From Halictus rubicundus (Eukaryota > Arthropoda > Insecta > Hymenoptera > Halictidae): a DNA stretch of 64,000 nucleotides. The notes under the pieces were generated by a model that was not told the origin of the DNA, made no database searches, and saw only the letters and a program-made list of their open reading frames with translations. This document shows positions 26,204 through 38,609 of the stretch, in pieces. The stretch is from assembly GCF_050948215.1 (NCBI RefSeq), contig NC_135153.1, forward strand, positions 8,584,058 to 8,648,057, read 5' to 3'. The first letter of the stretch is position 1, and every line of letters begins with the position of its first letter. The translations under genes and the position numbers were made by a program.

Positions 26204-27976
26204 TTCAATAGATGTAAATATACGCTCAAAGGACTAAGATTAAATGTAAGTATGTATGCTCTAATTTGTTAGCTTAACCTATGTGATAGTTATTAAATAA
26301 AAATGAATGATTTCAATAAAAAATATTATTTATGAGTTATTTGATAAAAATCTGAAATTCTTTTACCATTTGAAGATGATATTACAACTGAAACTACAAT
26401 AATTTTAAATGGATTTTTATTTTTTTAAATTTGCATATAAATTTACATATATCTCCTTACATAGTACACGACTATGAAACAATATAAGTATTATATACAT
26501 AAGTATTCTCTATTTATTTCATATAAATAGAAACCTTACTGACTTAGTATACAATGATAGAAAAAGCAACATCTCGAGGATCAGTTTTACAATTTCACAG
26601 TGTCTAAATAAAACATCATAATGGAAAGATTAAAAAGAATAGTAGTTTATTATAAAACGGGTTTAATAGAATACATGTAAGAGTTACTATAAAAATTTTA
26701 TATTATAACATAAACATTGATAATTTATAGGAAATAAAAGCATAAAAGTGATGTCCTAACTAAAATATCTCATATACTTTCTTATGTACTGATCCTCCTT
26801 TACACTTATACAACATTACATTATGACAGTACAATATCTGTATCGTTCTCTTTAATACGTTAGCTCACATCGTAAAGTTAGAAAACTAGTCGTTGTATCA
26901 CATATCTACATGTATGTGATTTCTGACAGCAAATGTGTTAATTTCCTATGCTAACCAAAAATAACAAGATTGTAGAGTAGGAAGGATTTGAGATCATTTC
27001 ATTGCTTTGTTTCAAAGAGAACATAATTAAGTTGTCCCTATATCTTTTATAATAAATGTTCCATTCGTTATTTATCAATGCAGTCTGTTCATGCTAAAGA
27101 CGCAGAAGAGATATGTTTCAAACCTGGTTGTTCAGTTTTAAGCGTGCACATCCCTGAGATACACAATATGTAAAAATGCACGAGTATATAAAAAAATAAA
27201 AAATAGTTTTGTTATATATTTTCCTCTTTAATATTTGTCTATATATTAGACAAGACGTTATTAAACTAACCAAATTTAAAATTGTATGCAATAAATAATT
27301 TTATATTAGTAGTACACTTTGAAATAACAAGAAATCTACACAGCAAACATACACTACCATACTTACATTGTACTTAAACTATAATCTATAAATGTGTTGT
27401 AACGTTTTATAAAAAAAATATTATTCTACCTCATATTTATTTCCTCAGCATATACTTTTTTATACACCATTTTTTGTAATTAAAATAATTAATTTATTAG
27501 TAATCTCTTCTTCATCAGTAGATTGAACCCTGCCTACTGCTTTGAAGTCTGTACTTTTACAATAAACACTTTATATTACTATTATTTGCACAATTGTAAT
27601 AATAATCAAAGCAAAGAAATACTTAAGCTCCTCCCACAATTAAAGTCGAAAATGGAAGTACTGATTATTTCTTGTAAGTAATATACCGAGATACCTTTAC
27701 AAAAAACAACTTTGTAATAATAGATTTCTATTTATAATATAATATTTATTGCAAAAATTAATGTATTTTTTTACGAATAACTGAGGAGAATTGATATAAT
27801 AAATTGTCACTCATTTTTTAGTGTTGTTATTTTCTGTATGTATAAAAAAAAGCTTAATAAAATCTTGATTAATGCAGGTAATGCTTAGTTTAATAGTTTA
27901 TTACTGTCGTTTTTTTAGTACTTTCTTTTCCTGTGCAAATTTCTTGACAACAGTGACCTTGAAGATAAAAATCTTA
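26204..27976. other. Convergent 3' region of ASCC3 and MEMO1
   Basis: The genes end tail to tail about 1.8 kb apart. An ASCC3 polyadenylation signal is plausible at 26296. The rest is AT-rich UTR or spacer, with no coding frame or repeat that I can support. Confidence 0.5.
26296..26301 (+). terminator. Candidate ASCC3 polyadenylation signal
   Basis: AATAAA lies 93 bases after the stop codon, with a second copy about 20 bases further on. Confidence 0.55.
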
Positions 27977-30900
27977 TCACTCGAGAACTAAGGAAGCGCT
28001 AGCATAACTAACAGAACTGTCATTCATGTTATTGCATTGATTGCTTTGAGCATATTTCAAAAACTTCAGATTCATTCTTTGGCCATTAGCATTTCCTTTT
28101 AAATTGTGAATAGCCTGTTAACATAGCACGTCATAATTTTATTAGAAATTTCGGAGGTGAAGTGACATATGTTAAATAACTCAAATTACTAAATTTGAAC
28201 AGATAAAAATTATTACCTGTAATAAGACACTAATAGGATGACGGCCACATATAGTATTACCATATTTTTTAAGATAGTCTGTAAATACTGTAGGATTTAA
28301 GCTTTCTATGATATCCATTCCCTACAATGTAAATATATGAAAATATGATACATAACACGACAATAAAAAATATTATTTTACCGTCATATAAAGTGATCCT
28401 TATAAAGTAACCAATCGAGTCTAGGTGATTTCAAGGTCAACTCATCCTTCTTAAATGGGACAGTTTAAGTTTTTTCTTACAGTGTAATAGTGTTTCCTGT
28501 GACAAGCAGAAATTTAACTATCCCGTTTCGAGAAAAGAAACGTGTTTATGTCTAAAATATGTTGTTATATTAAGTGTTCAAGCTAACCAATAGTACAGAC
28601 CTGTGACGACCAATCCATCGATTTGATAATTTAAGTATTTGTATTGGAAGGCAACTAACTCTTGACCTTGAAATCATCTACATATTTTCACCTATAACGA
28701 TGTCGTGTATAACAAAAGATTTCCTTCCTGAAGCAGAATGTCTTTTGTTCGATCAATTTTTCTATATCTCTTCTCGTGTTGAAGAATCTCATCAGGCCAC
28801 ATTTATAATTATTCATGCAATAAATTGAAGCTGTAATATGCACTTGTGAAATAATATTGCACAAAAAGAAATAGAATATTTGGTCTCTTTAATTAACCAA
28901 AAGCAAATGGAAATCCTTTGTATTTGAAAATACACGATTCATAGTCCAGATATTTTCTTTTCAGCGAATCAATATTGCATCTTTCTTTTTAACAAAAGTG
29001 AAGTTATTGCTAACATATCCATTACTTGTTATACATATATACAACATAATTGTAAATATGAACTACAGTACATACCATTTTATCAAGATTCTGAATAGAT
29101 CTATGAATTGGACCACATGATCTATCATAATAAGTGTAACGGAAACGTTGTCCCCAATGGCAAAAATCTGAAGAAATAACAAATAGCGTCTGTGGATCAG
29201 CCATATATGATGCTAACAATCTCCCATATAGTGCCTCCCTTTCTGGACTTAATGATCCAACAAGTATAGGAATTATAGTAAAAGAATCTTTGAATCTATA
29301 TTGATAGAATAAAATTGAAAGATTAAAATTGCACAATACACTAGTAAAATATTATTAATATAACTAGCATACCCTTCCATAACTTTTGCTATAAATGGTA
29401 ATTGCATTTCAATGCTGTGTTCTTCTTCATCTGTATTTAAATCCATCCATTCAAAATGTCTAGTTTCTTCAAGTTCTCTGCATACTATCACATGAACAGA
29501 AACCTATATTTGAACTAATCTTTTTTTTTTCACATAATATTTCACAATATTAAGATGATTCCATCCAAAAATCTATTTTAATATTCTGCGGTATGCAATT
29601 TATACCTTGTTGATCAATATGCAGGTCATACAGTGGTGTTTGATAAATTGAAGCAGAAGAAAGAGCACAGCCAGCTAATCTCACGTGATGCGATGGGCCC
29701 AGAATGAATATCCTACGACTATACGATGACACATTACACATTTAACACTTTAGTTAAATATTAGTTTTCTTGTAAACTTTAGTTTTAACATTGTAGTTAT
29801 AATAGTAGTTCCTATTGAATAATAGCTTAAAGTAATAGTATTATATATAAATCTTAAGTGATGAATTGAATTGAGATGCAAATAATTTCTACTGGAAATA
29901 GCAGAAACATACTTTCATTTTTTAAATATAATTATTAATAATTAGAAAGAGTAGATTGAAGTTAATCCATTAAAATTGAAATATACTCAATGGAGGAGTA
30001 TTCTAGTCTATGATACAAAATATGGTAATAAAAATTACTATATGTATTATCTTAATCACATATTTCATTACTGGAATGTAGATAAAAGTCTTTATTACTG
30101 CTGCTTATGTCTCTAAATACAATTTTTTAATTATATTTTTGACTCTCTTTTATGTAAAATAAATATAATAATAATAACACAATTTAAGTGATAAAAGTGA
30201 CTAAATTTAAAATTAACCACAGATGTAATTAGTAAATTACATTTCAACCGAAAACTTACACAACAACAGGACTAATCTGGCGATATGCAAAACCAGCACA
30301 TGCTCCACAATAGCTGTAACCTGCATGTCTGTGAAATTTTGTTTGTATTTCAATAAAGATTTGTTAATTTAAGAAATTATTTAATGTGCTATAATTACTG
30401 ACGGGGCAATAATTGCCCTAGCAGGTCCATGTGATAAGTCTGCTGCACCCAACCAACCTTCTAATTGCTTATTCAACTCCGTACCTGTACAAAATATTTA
30501 TCTTAATACAGACAATAATAATTAAAATTAATATAAAACCTTGCAAATTATAAAAAAACAGAAATACTATTGATAGAAGTTAAAATTATATAAATAAGTA
30601 AAAGAAATGCAATACAATGTCATTTCTGCACAAATACAGAACTATACGCAAATGTTTTTCATAAAATCTGTGGAAAAATTAGAAAATTATTTCTAATTTC
30701 TAATATATATAATATTAAATAACTAAGTAATAAATTCAATAATAAAAATTTAGGTAAGTACGGTTGGGTGCAATACATATGTGAAATGTATATTACCTTG
30801 CCGAATAATCAAAATATAAATAATATTGTAGGGATTATTAATACTAAATATTAATTTTCAGGAATATGTGTGTGTAGGTGTAACGTCTGTTGTAATTATT

Positions 30901-31087
30901 CATTTATATGTGCAAACATAAAAAATGATATATTGATGACTTTACATAAAAAATAATAAATAATCATGATTATATTATAATTAACAGATGTAAAAATATC
31001 AAATAAATTGAAAATACATTTTAAATAACGCTTACCAGAGCCTGCGTACCAACTACCAGCATGAGTTGCTCTTCTAATTAATGCCAT
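27977..31087 (-). CDS. MEMO1: MEMO1 family protein
   Basis: MEMO1 belongs to an ancient family resembling class III extradiol dioxygenases. In animals it is linked to ErbB2 signalling, cell motility, and copper or iron handling. Eight exons on the minus strand join in phase: 31087-31036, 30484-30403, 30328-30260, 29718-29606, 29484-29373, 29295-29076, 28321-28217 and 28114-27977. The product is 296 aa (human 297). Family hallmarks are RATHAGSWY, PHAGYSYCG (His about 46), RRIFILGPSHHV, EEHSIEMQLPF, SSDFCHWGQRFRY and NTICGRHPI (Cys about 241). These include the His/Cys residues of the metal-site pocket described for human MEMO1. It is divergent from CNOT2. The seventh-exon acceptor side borders a 755-bp intron with an inverted-repeat element. 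Confidence 0.95.
28422..28680. mobile_element. Possible inverted-repeat element in a MEMO1 intron
   Basis: TAGGTGATTTCAAGGTCAA at 28422-28440 recurs inverted at 28662-28680, with one clear mismatch across 19 bases. The interior (about 220 bases) shows no coding frame. It lies in the intron between exons 6 and 7 of MEMO1. A small non-autonomous DNA transposon is likely; I saw no target duplication. Confidence 0.5.
29719..30259 (-). other. MEMO1 intron 3
   Basis: A 541-base AT-rich GT-AG intron with nothing else recognised. Confidence 0.8.
30485..31035 (-). other. MEMO1 intron 1
   Basis: A 551-base AT-rich GT-AG intron with nothing else recognised. Confidence 0.8.
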
Positions 31088-33595
31088 TTTTCGCCTTGTT
31101 GCACCAATCCTTATTTATATCAATAACTTCTTAAAGTAAACAGGATTTGTTTCTTAATGATTTTATGTACAATCTACACATATATGGAGTAATTATTAAA
31201 TCCTATTTACATACAAAATGTTTATAAAATTCTATCACAAAACTTTTTATTTAACCACGAACCATGTACTTCTAATAACGTCCAATGACATGATTATAAC
31301 CATGTCGAAAATTTGAACATGTATACCTTTTGTATACAAACAAAATACGTCAAAAACTGATATTTTATAAGTTTTCATCTTACAATCATATAAATTTAGT
31401 TAAACATTTGTTATTTTACGTAATAATTAATACGTTCATTGAAGTTTCCGAGTGTATAGAGTTAATTAACATAATTTGCATTTGTGTCAACATCAGTCAA
31501 CATACACACAATATCTTTAATATATAGAAACGTATAGGTTTAGTATATGCATTTTTAATGTATATATACATATAAAATTGTAACATTAAATACATAGATT
31601 GTACACAATATAAATTAATTAACATTTGTTTTCTGCGAATTGAGAGGGAAAGGGAGAGGGAGAGAGAGAGAGAGAGAAAAAGAAAGTAACGGAAGAATAT
31701 TTAATATTTTTGAATATATTGAATGCAGTTGAAATGCAAAATATAGATAGTAATTTATTAGTGCGTTCACATGACAATAATTATCCATGTTTTTGATTTG
31801 TCTTCCTGCAGGATATATTGGTATATATACAAAATTTATGTCAAACTTTATATTGCAATACATACGTGGTTCAATAATCCCTATGATTTTATGCATCGGA
31901 TTGGATCATGTTATACTTAGAAATTTCAAACAATTACATTACATAAGACTACATCATCTGTGAAGTTTTCTAAGCAAATCTAATTGAAAAATAAATATAA
32001 CTAAACTAATTTTGAAGCATCAATAATAGATTGTCAAGATAGTATAAATGTCCTCTAAATGTAATGTTCCAGAGTCTAGAGAAAACAATTAACAATACAC
32101 TAGTCAAATTCAAAATGAAAAATCATTTACTTATCGAACAATATTAAAACATATTAGCCCAATTTGAATTAAATAATTTATAAATTAATTATTATTATTG
32201 TTATTTACAGGTTGTAATTTGTTCAATGTCAGAAATTTTGAATGTCTCGGTACTTAATTTGATTGCGCCGTAGAAATGGTTAATATGGCAGAAATTCGTG
32301 TCTCTAGTGTTGTTTAAGTTTGTGAAACTGATTGACAAAACAGAAGTTTATTTGTTAAGAATATTATAATGTGCATAAAAGTTTATTTTTCGGGACGTGT
32401 CAGCGTGAAAATCTTCTCTAATATAAACCACTAATTATCCGACATAACTTTTACCTTATCAGATTTCATTCCAAGTCAACATCGACGTTTTTGTGTTTTT
32501 TTTTACACTCATTTACTTTGTTTATTATGAATTTAATGGATTCTTTTATGCAGTAACTTAACAACGGATTCCATAATATAGGTAATCAAATTTAGGCCAT
32601 CATACCCTTACTATTTTGATTATGTAGACGTTATAACCTTTGCTTTCTTTGTGCTTGTTACTTACTGATTTCTGTCGTTACAATGTCAAAATCACCAACT
32701 TTCAGTTCGATAGTTTTTTGAAATTTCTATATCTTCTTTGTATTCGAAATTTCATTGCACTTTTAAAGTACTAATACAAATAACAGAAAAAGTTTTCAAT
32801 TAATCATTTCCATTACATTACCATGTTATCATATATACAATAATCAGTGATCACAATAACAAGTCGTTCTTGTCGAAATTAGTATCATATATTGATTTTA
32901 TGATTATGGATTTATATAGAAATATGAAAACATTCCAGAATAATGTTCAGGTTAGTTTATGAGTATTTAGAAAGTATGTACCTATGTTTATTAACAAGTG
33001 TATGTAGAACCTTTAAGAAGATCTTGTTATTTAATATTATCATACACATGTCCTTTTACTTGTTATTAAACAAGTAGATAAATGTTATTTATATCTTTTT
33101 ATAGAAATATTTCCTCTTCTATAAACGATTAGTTTGTAAAACATAAGTAGTTCAAATTAGTTTTTTGTTCTTTAGGATAACACATTCTATTGTATACATT
33201 TATTTACTCACATATAATATAATATAATAAATGAGAAATAAACTTCTTTGTTATGTATTATAATGCATTAGATGTAATCATTCATTTTATTAAATCAATT
33301 GTATAAAAACTACATAGCATTTTTATGGAAATGATATCTTTCCTTGCCAATAGGTCCATTCTCATTTCCTGTCTATGATTTTGATATGACCAAAGCATTG
33401 GGGCTGCGATAAAGAGGTAAAAATTTCAACGTACATGTTGTTAAAATGTAGATAATAAGATAGTAAGATTTCTAAGTAATCAATAATAAAGTAAGTAATA
33501 CTACTAAGTAATAACTAAGTTACTACTAATACCTAATAACTAGTTTTCCATTGATATTACAAAATGTTTGTTTTTCTGCCTGATTGTGTTGCAGG
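31088..33595. other. Divergent promoter region of MEMO1 and CNOT2
   Basis: AT-rich spacer with a GA-rich microsatellite at about 31641-31680. The CNOT2 start site and first noncoding exon(s) should lie here, perhaps near 32250-32400 where the sequence is less AT-rich, but I could not fix a start site or first donor. Chance frames only. Confidence 0.4.
31641..31680. repeat. GA-rich microsatellite
   Basis: A GAGAGG-type run passes into pure GA repeats. Confidence 0.85.
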
Positions 33596-33749
33596 TTGCT
33601 ACTAGGAGTTATTGTCATGGATTTTCCTCAGTTCCATGAAATTGAACAGCTTACAAGTGATGCAATAAAATAGAAGTGATCGTGTGGTAATTGACATAAA
33701 AGTGTGTTGGTGTGCCCCAGCAGGTACTTTGTAGTGGAGCCACCAGGCT
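33596..33749 (+). other. CNOT2: CNOT2 5' UTR exon segment
   Basis: A good acceptor (TGTGTTGCAG) ends at 33595 and the exon continues into the coding start at 33750. This leader contains an upstream reading frame. Confidence 0.65.
33617..33673 (+). promoter_or_regulatory. Upstream ORF in the CNOT2 leader
   Basis: An ATG at 33617 opens an 18-codon frame (MDFPQFHEIEQLTSDAIK) that stops at 33671-33673, 76 bases before the main start. If the exon is transcribed as inferred, ribosomes would meet this frame first, which usually dampens main-frame translation. Confidence 0.55.
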
Positions 33750-36700
33750 ATGGCCAACCTGAACTTTGAGCAACCGCCACGCAGTACTGCGAATACAAGC
33801 CTTACATCGCGTACGGGTGGTGGGGGGGGCTTAAATTCGTCGACCCTGACGGGTCATGTCACACCTACCTCGGGCATGTTCTCAGGCTCGTCTACAAGCA
33901 CTTCAAGTTCAATCGCTTCTGCGGTAGTAGTTACTAGCGTGTACATTGGAGCCTCAGGAGCAGCAGGTGGACAAAACAATCATCAACCACAACAACAACA
34001 GCTCTCTCCTATGGGCAGTAGGGGACTGTTTGGGCAGAGAGCTTTTACAGACAGACGTACAATGCCTGCTCTTGGGTTAGTTTCTTTTCACAATTTATAA
34101 AATAACTTGTCGGTTATATTATATTATCTTATGTATCTTGTAATGTATTTACAGTGATATTTCATTTGAAACAAATGAAAAGTTTATACAAATTTACAGA
34201 ACCTCAAATCCAATGGGTAGCATGGGCACTTTTGGAATACCACAAAGTCGTAATTACGGATCTCAAGGACAAATTAATAATTTTCACTCTGTTTTTGGCA
34301 GTGGAGGAGGTGGAGATACAAGTACTCCTCCATTGTTAGATCTGTCTGAGTTTCCTTCATTAACAAACAGAGGACAAGGTGATTCTATGCCGCAACCTAG
34401 TCCCATGCCTGGGAAACAACCTTATGGTATGTATCAATAATTATTCAAACTTCAAAATACATGATGTGTTGTGTTGTAATATTTAAGGCCTATGAAGTTA
34501 TATGTATAAAGAGTGAACCACTTAACTAGATATCACCTAAATTCACTCCTAAACTACTTGTTGTATGAAATCATTTTTCAAACGAAAGTCGTTCGTTATT
34601 AAGTGGAGCATACAATGTGATTATTAGCTTTTTGAAATTTCACTGGTTTATCAAAATAGGAATGTGCTACCATGATCTTTTCTTTTATATTTTAATGTTT
34701 GACCTTGCCATTCGATAGAATATTCAGTCTTGAGTAAAAAGCTATTAAGATACATAGGGTCAAAAGCTAACAATTACCAAGATATTCTACAGTTAATCTT
34801 CAATGTAAGTAATGCTGAAAATTCTCAAAACTCCTGTATTAAGCAGACACGTGCTGTATAGATTTGTCATGCACAAAAGTTCCATCATTAATAGTTTTTT
34901 ACTTAGCATTCAATATCCTATGTTTACCTTTCCGTTTACGCTGTTCGATACAGTTGAACGCTAAACAAAACGCAAGGTCACAGTTTCTCAATTTTTAATA
35001 TACATACATAGGTACACTAAATTTGGTGTCGTCGGTTACCGACGCGGAGACCGACGCGACGCAGCCTGAACGGAAATATTACCTTCATGATCAGCTTCGT
35101 ATCTCGTTAAAATAGCAAAATTTCAAAAGGCTAATGATCACATTGTATGCTTCTTTGGTATACTTGATACCAAACTATTCTCATTTCGATGATTTTTTTT
35201 AAATAACAAGTAATTTATGAGCAAATTTAGGTGGTACAGTTAAGTTAACTTACCCTGCATACTGTATATGATAGACACATGCCCTCAAGACTAAATTTTT
35301 ATTAAGAAACTAAATTTTAATCAATTAAAAATTCTGTTTTTATTGGTTCCAGTTGAAGTTTTTCTAAAGTAAAATTGATTATGTGAAAGTTATCTCGATT
35401 GTTTTGTCTACGTTTCTGAATTTGTAATATTTTATTTCAATGCAATTATGTAAGTTAGTGATAATTTTATGCATTTTGTAAATAAAAGAATAATGAAATT
35501 TTAGGAATTTAACGGAAGTCCTGTAACAAATGAAAAAATTTATTATTTGGTCAATTCTAATTTCGAGGTGAAGTTTTTTTGTACTAAAATGTATTTTACA
35601 TTTTTGTTCGTGTACAGCAGTAACCATTATCTATGATAAAAGAAAAGTAGAATTTTTATCGTTTCTTAGTTTTCATAATTAATTGGCAGTAATTTATCTA
35701 AATAGAATACAAATTTAAAAAATGGAGGTATTAAGCAAGCATAAGTATTATATATGGATAATTTCTTATAAAAACTGAAATTTTAATAGAATACCAAGCT
35801 ATTCCATTATTTTGATCATGGTACTTATTCATTATTAACATGTTGACAGTCTCATGTTACATACACGGATTTAAGCAACTTCAAATAAAAATTTAATAAA
35901 TCGTATGTGGTTAAGAATTATTTTCTCCAGAGTTCTACAAAACAGAGGAGAATATTAGTCTTTTAGATAGAACTCATTTGATCTTCGAACACAGAATTTA
36001 TAAAAGGAATCTTGTAATATGGGTAGCTTGAATATTTTGTATCTGGTTTAATTTACTTGGTAATTTTTGCTTTTATTATTTGGTAAGTAAAGAGTTACAA
36101 TACATGCATATATATTATATAATAATATACGATTATAAACAAGAAACTAAACAATACTTGCTTTTGCTTAATACCTTCTCAAGTGCTACAGAGATTTTAT
36201 GTCTTCAGATACCATTTTCAATTTTATAAGCTATAAACTTTTAAAGAACATTCAATTTCTCTATTATTTAAAAATTTGATAAACATAACAACAATTATGA
36301 TTATGCAATAAATACTTATTGTTATATAAGTATTTATATGAATTGTAGTTGGAATGGTAAAACAACCAACATCTGAATCGAGTGAATTTACTATGAGTTC
36401 TGAAGATTTCCCAGCATTACCAGGGACACAAAATAGAGAAGGACCATCACCAGGTGGGAGCGTGTCTGGAGACAAAAATGTACCTGTTGGACTTGGTCCT
36501 GAAATTGGACAAGATGTATTGCAAGCAAATAGAGCGCATGGATCTGATATGTCTCAATCATCTAAAAGAGGCATACAAACGTCTCCCGATGGTACTAAAG
36601 CTATTTATAAAAAAAGAAGCAAAAATGAAGCATACGATTTATTATTTGCTGTTATTCTTTTACAATATTTTTTATTTAAAAACATTTTCTATATCTTATA

Positions 36701-37742
36701 CGTTACATCAATATTTATTGTTATATTTTATAGGAAAAGTAACCAATATACCAGCTAGTATGGTAAAAGATCAGTTTGGAATGATTGGGCTTTTAACATT
36801 TATTAGGGCAGCTGAAACAGATCCGAATTTAGTATCTTTGGCACTAGGCCAAGATCTAACCGCGTTAGGATTAAATCTTAATTCACCAGAGAACCTTTAC
36901 CAAAACTTTGGTGGTCCTTGGGCTGAAACACCATGCCGACCTCAGGATATTGATTTTCATGTGCCGCCGGAATATCTTATTAACGCTACAATCAGGTATC
37001 ATTTGTTGCTACGTATTCATTATTATCCATCATGTAGTAGTACAGAGGTGACGAACTTTTACTCCGCCACGGGCCGCATGATTTCCTCTTCAACTAGAGA
37101 CGTAACGACAGCGACTAGCCTATTCCCTCACCATAAAAAATGCGAGCGACGAGAGCGAGTGAGATTGATGTGTGCGTGCGAAGTGTGAGTGCAATGGAGA
37201 TAAAACAAAAGTGAATCTCAAGAAAGTCTTTGAAAGTTCTTTTTCTAGTTCGTCGCCCCTGATGTAGTAGACACGCCAAAAACAATTAAAATCATTTACT
37301 TTATATATTGTTTTTCATTTTAGAGATAAACTAGCACCAGTTAAATTAAATCGATATAAGGAAGATCTACTATTTTATATGTTTTATACAAATGTTGGGG
37401 ATGTTCTGCAATTAGCAGCAGCAGCGGAATTGTATGTACATATAATTGTCATTATACATATGGTTTGGTACTTATTAGTAAAGTGAATTTGGCAAAGACA
37501 TTGTTTGTTGCAATTACTTTAGGTATAGTAGAGACTGGCGATATCATATGGAAGAAAAGGTGTGGATAACGCAAGCACCAGGATTGGGACATGTAGAAAA
37601 GACATCAACATATGAACGTGGTACTTATTATTATTTTGATGCGCAAAGTTGGAGAAAACTAGCAAAGGAATTTCGTTTGGATTATACAAAACTAGAAAGT
37701 AGACCTCATCTTCCCACAAACTTTCACCAAACCCAGCCTTGA
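33750..37742 (+). CDS. CNOT2: CCR4-NOT complex subunit 2 (Regena)
   Basis: Scaffold subunit of the CCR4-NOT deadenylase, which shortens poly(A) tails and represses mRNAs. Six exons join in phase: 33750-34075, 34200-34426, 36349-36591, 36734-36995, 37324-37431 and 37523-37742. The product is 461 aa, shorter than human (540) mainly in the N-terminal half. The N-terminal third is Gly/Ser/Gln-rich and disordered. Two SEFPSL/EDFPALPG-type linear motifs follow. The C-terminal NOT2/3/5 box (about 360-455) includes DLLFYMFYTN, RDWRYH, ERGTYYYF and WRKLAKEF. Two introns carry transposon relics: an inverted-repeat element in intron 2 and a hAT-like element in intron 4. The small intron 3 is open in one frame, so retention would insert a hydrophobic stretch. 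The 3' end converges on MLYCD. Confidence 0.95.
34427..36348 (+). other. CNOT2 intron 2
   Basis: A 1922-base GT-AG intron. It contains the inverted-repeat element at about 34520-35246 with a small CpG-dense patch inside. The remainder is AT-rich with no supported feature. Confidence 0.8.
34521..35246. mobile_element. Long inverted-repeat DNA element in CNOT2 intron 2
   Basis: The word GCATACAATGTGATTATTAG near 34608 recurs inverted near 35130-35152 with one change. Homology extends outward (CTTAACT, CACCTAAATT, ACTTGTT) and a little inward (AGCTTTTTGAAATTT). Imperfect arms of about 100-130 bases therefore enclose roughly 450 bases. No transposase frame was seen. Outer ends are approximate and no target duplication could be fixed. 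Confidence 0.65.
37043..37261. mobile_element. hAT-like short element in CNOT2 intron 4
   Basis: A 219-bp, GC-richer insertion bounded by CAGAGGTGACGAAC at the left and the inverse of CAGGGGCGACGAAC at the right (12 of 14 bases pair). Flanks TAGTAGTA and ATGTAGTA agree at six of eight positions, consistent with an old 8-bp hAT target duplication. It accounts for most of a 328-base intron and has no coding capacity. Confidence 0.75.
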
Positions 37743-38609
37743 CTACAGGTACCTAAAAAATAAATTTTCTCCTGACATACATGTACAGTATCTATATACA
37801 GGGTGTTGCATTGTAATAAAATGTGGGAAATACAGACAGGGCTGGTTCGCATATGTGAACATTATTTATTGTTTTGTTATAAATTCAAAGTTCGATATAT
37901 TAAAAAAAAATGACTGGAAGATAGAAATTAGAAATTAAGGTCATAGCTCTATAGTTAAAATTTCTTATTATATTATGGTATATTGAATTCAGTCATCTCA
38001 GAACACCTTTCATGTGAATGAAAAATATTTGTATAATAATACAACATAATTTATTTCAGATCTGCTTGCAGACTATTGTGCTGTCTTTAAGCTGGACAGG
38101 AAACAGCTATTGTATAAATGAACAAATGTAATAATCTTTAATAAAAACATAAAATTTGAAGAGTAATAGAAAAGAATTTTGAATTAACTGCTTGTAACTA
38201 GAAATGAAAATAGACCTGATGTGTGTATGTGTATGTGGTAGTACTATAAAATAGGATCTCTGTATATAACTTTTATATAGGATAACATACATCTGAAATA
38301 TTCAAATTTTTATTGAAGAAGCCTAGTACCTAACATTTGATGTACATATTTAAAAGTAGTAAAGACTAAACCAAATTTTATGAATTCATAACTCAAGACT
38401 TAAGATTTTTGCAAGTGCTATATTTATATAATTTTCATTTGATATTTGGAAATATTTTGTAATTTTCAATTGATATTCATGTCAATATTACGAATATTTT
38501 TTTAATTATATCTCTTAAATTTGAAGGTTGTTTAACAGAGACGTTGCTAATATATAATATAATCTTACCATATAAATATTCATTCATCCAAAACCACTTT
38601 TTTTAGTAA
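37743..38609. other. Convergent spacer between CNOT2 and MLYCD
   Basis: This is 867 bases of UTR or spacer. A CNOT2 polyadenylation signal is possible at 37759-37764, only 17 bases after the stop, so later sites are also likely. Nothing else was recognised. Confidence 0.5.
37759..37764 (+). terminator. Candidate CNOT2 polyadenylation signal
   Basis: AATAAA lies close behind the stop codon. It would give an unusually short 3' UTR, so it may not be the main site. Confidence 0.35.

Noticed and set aside
36454..37188. 244-codon forward frame across CNOT2
   Set aside because: It reads through introns 3 and 4; the spliced frame matches the CNOT2 family across each junction.
37798..37815. ACAGGGTGTTGC, resembling ends of some insect DNA transposons
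   Set aside because: No matching inverted end or target duplication was found nearby.
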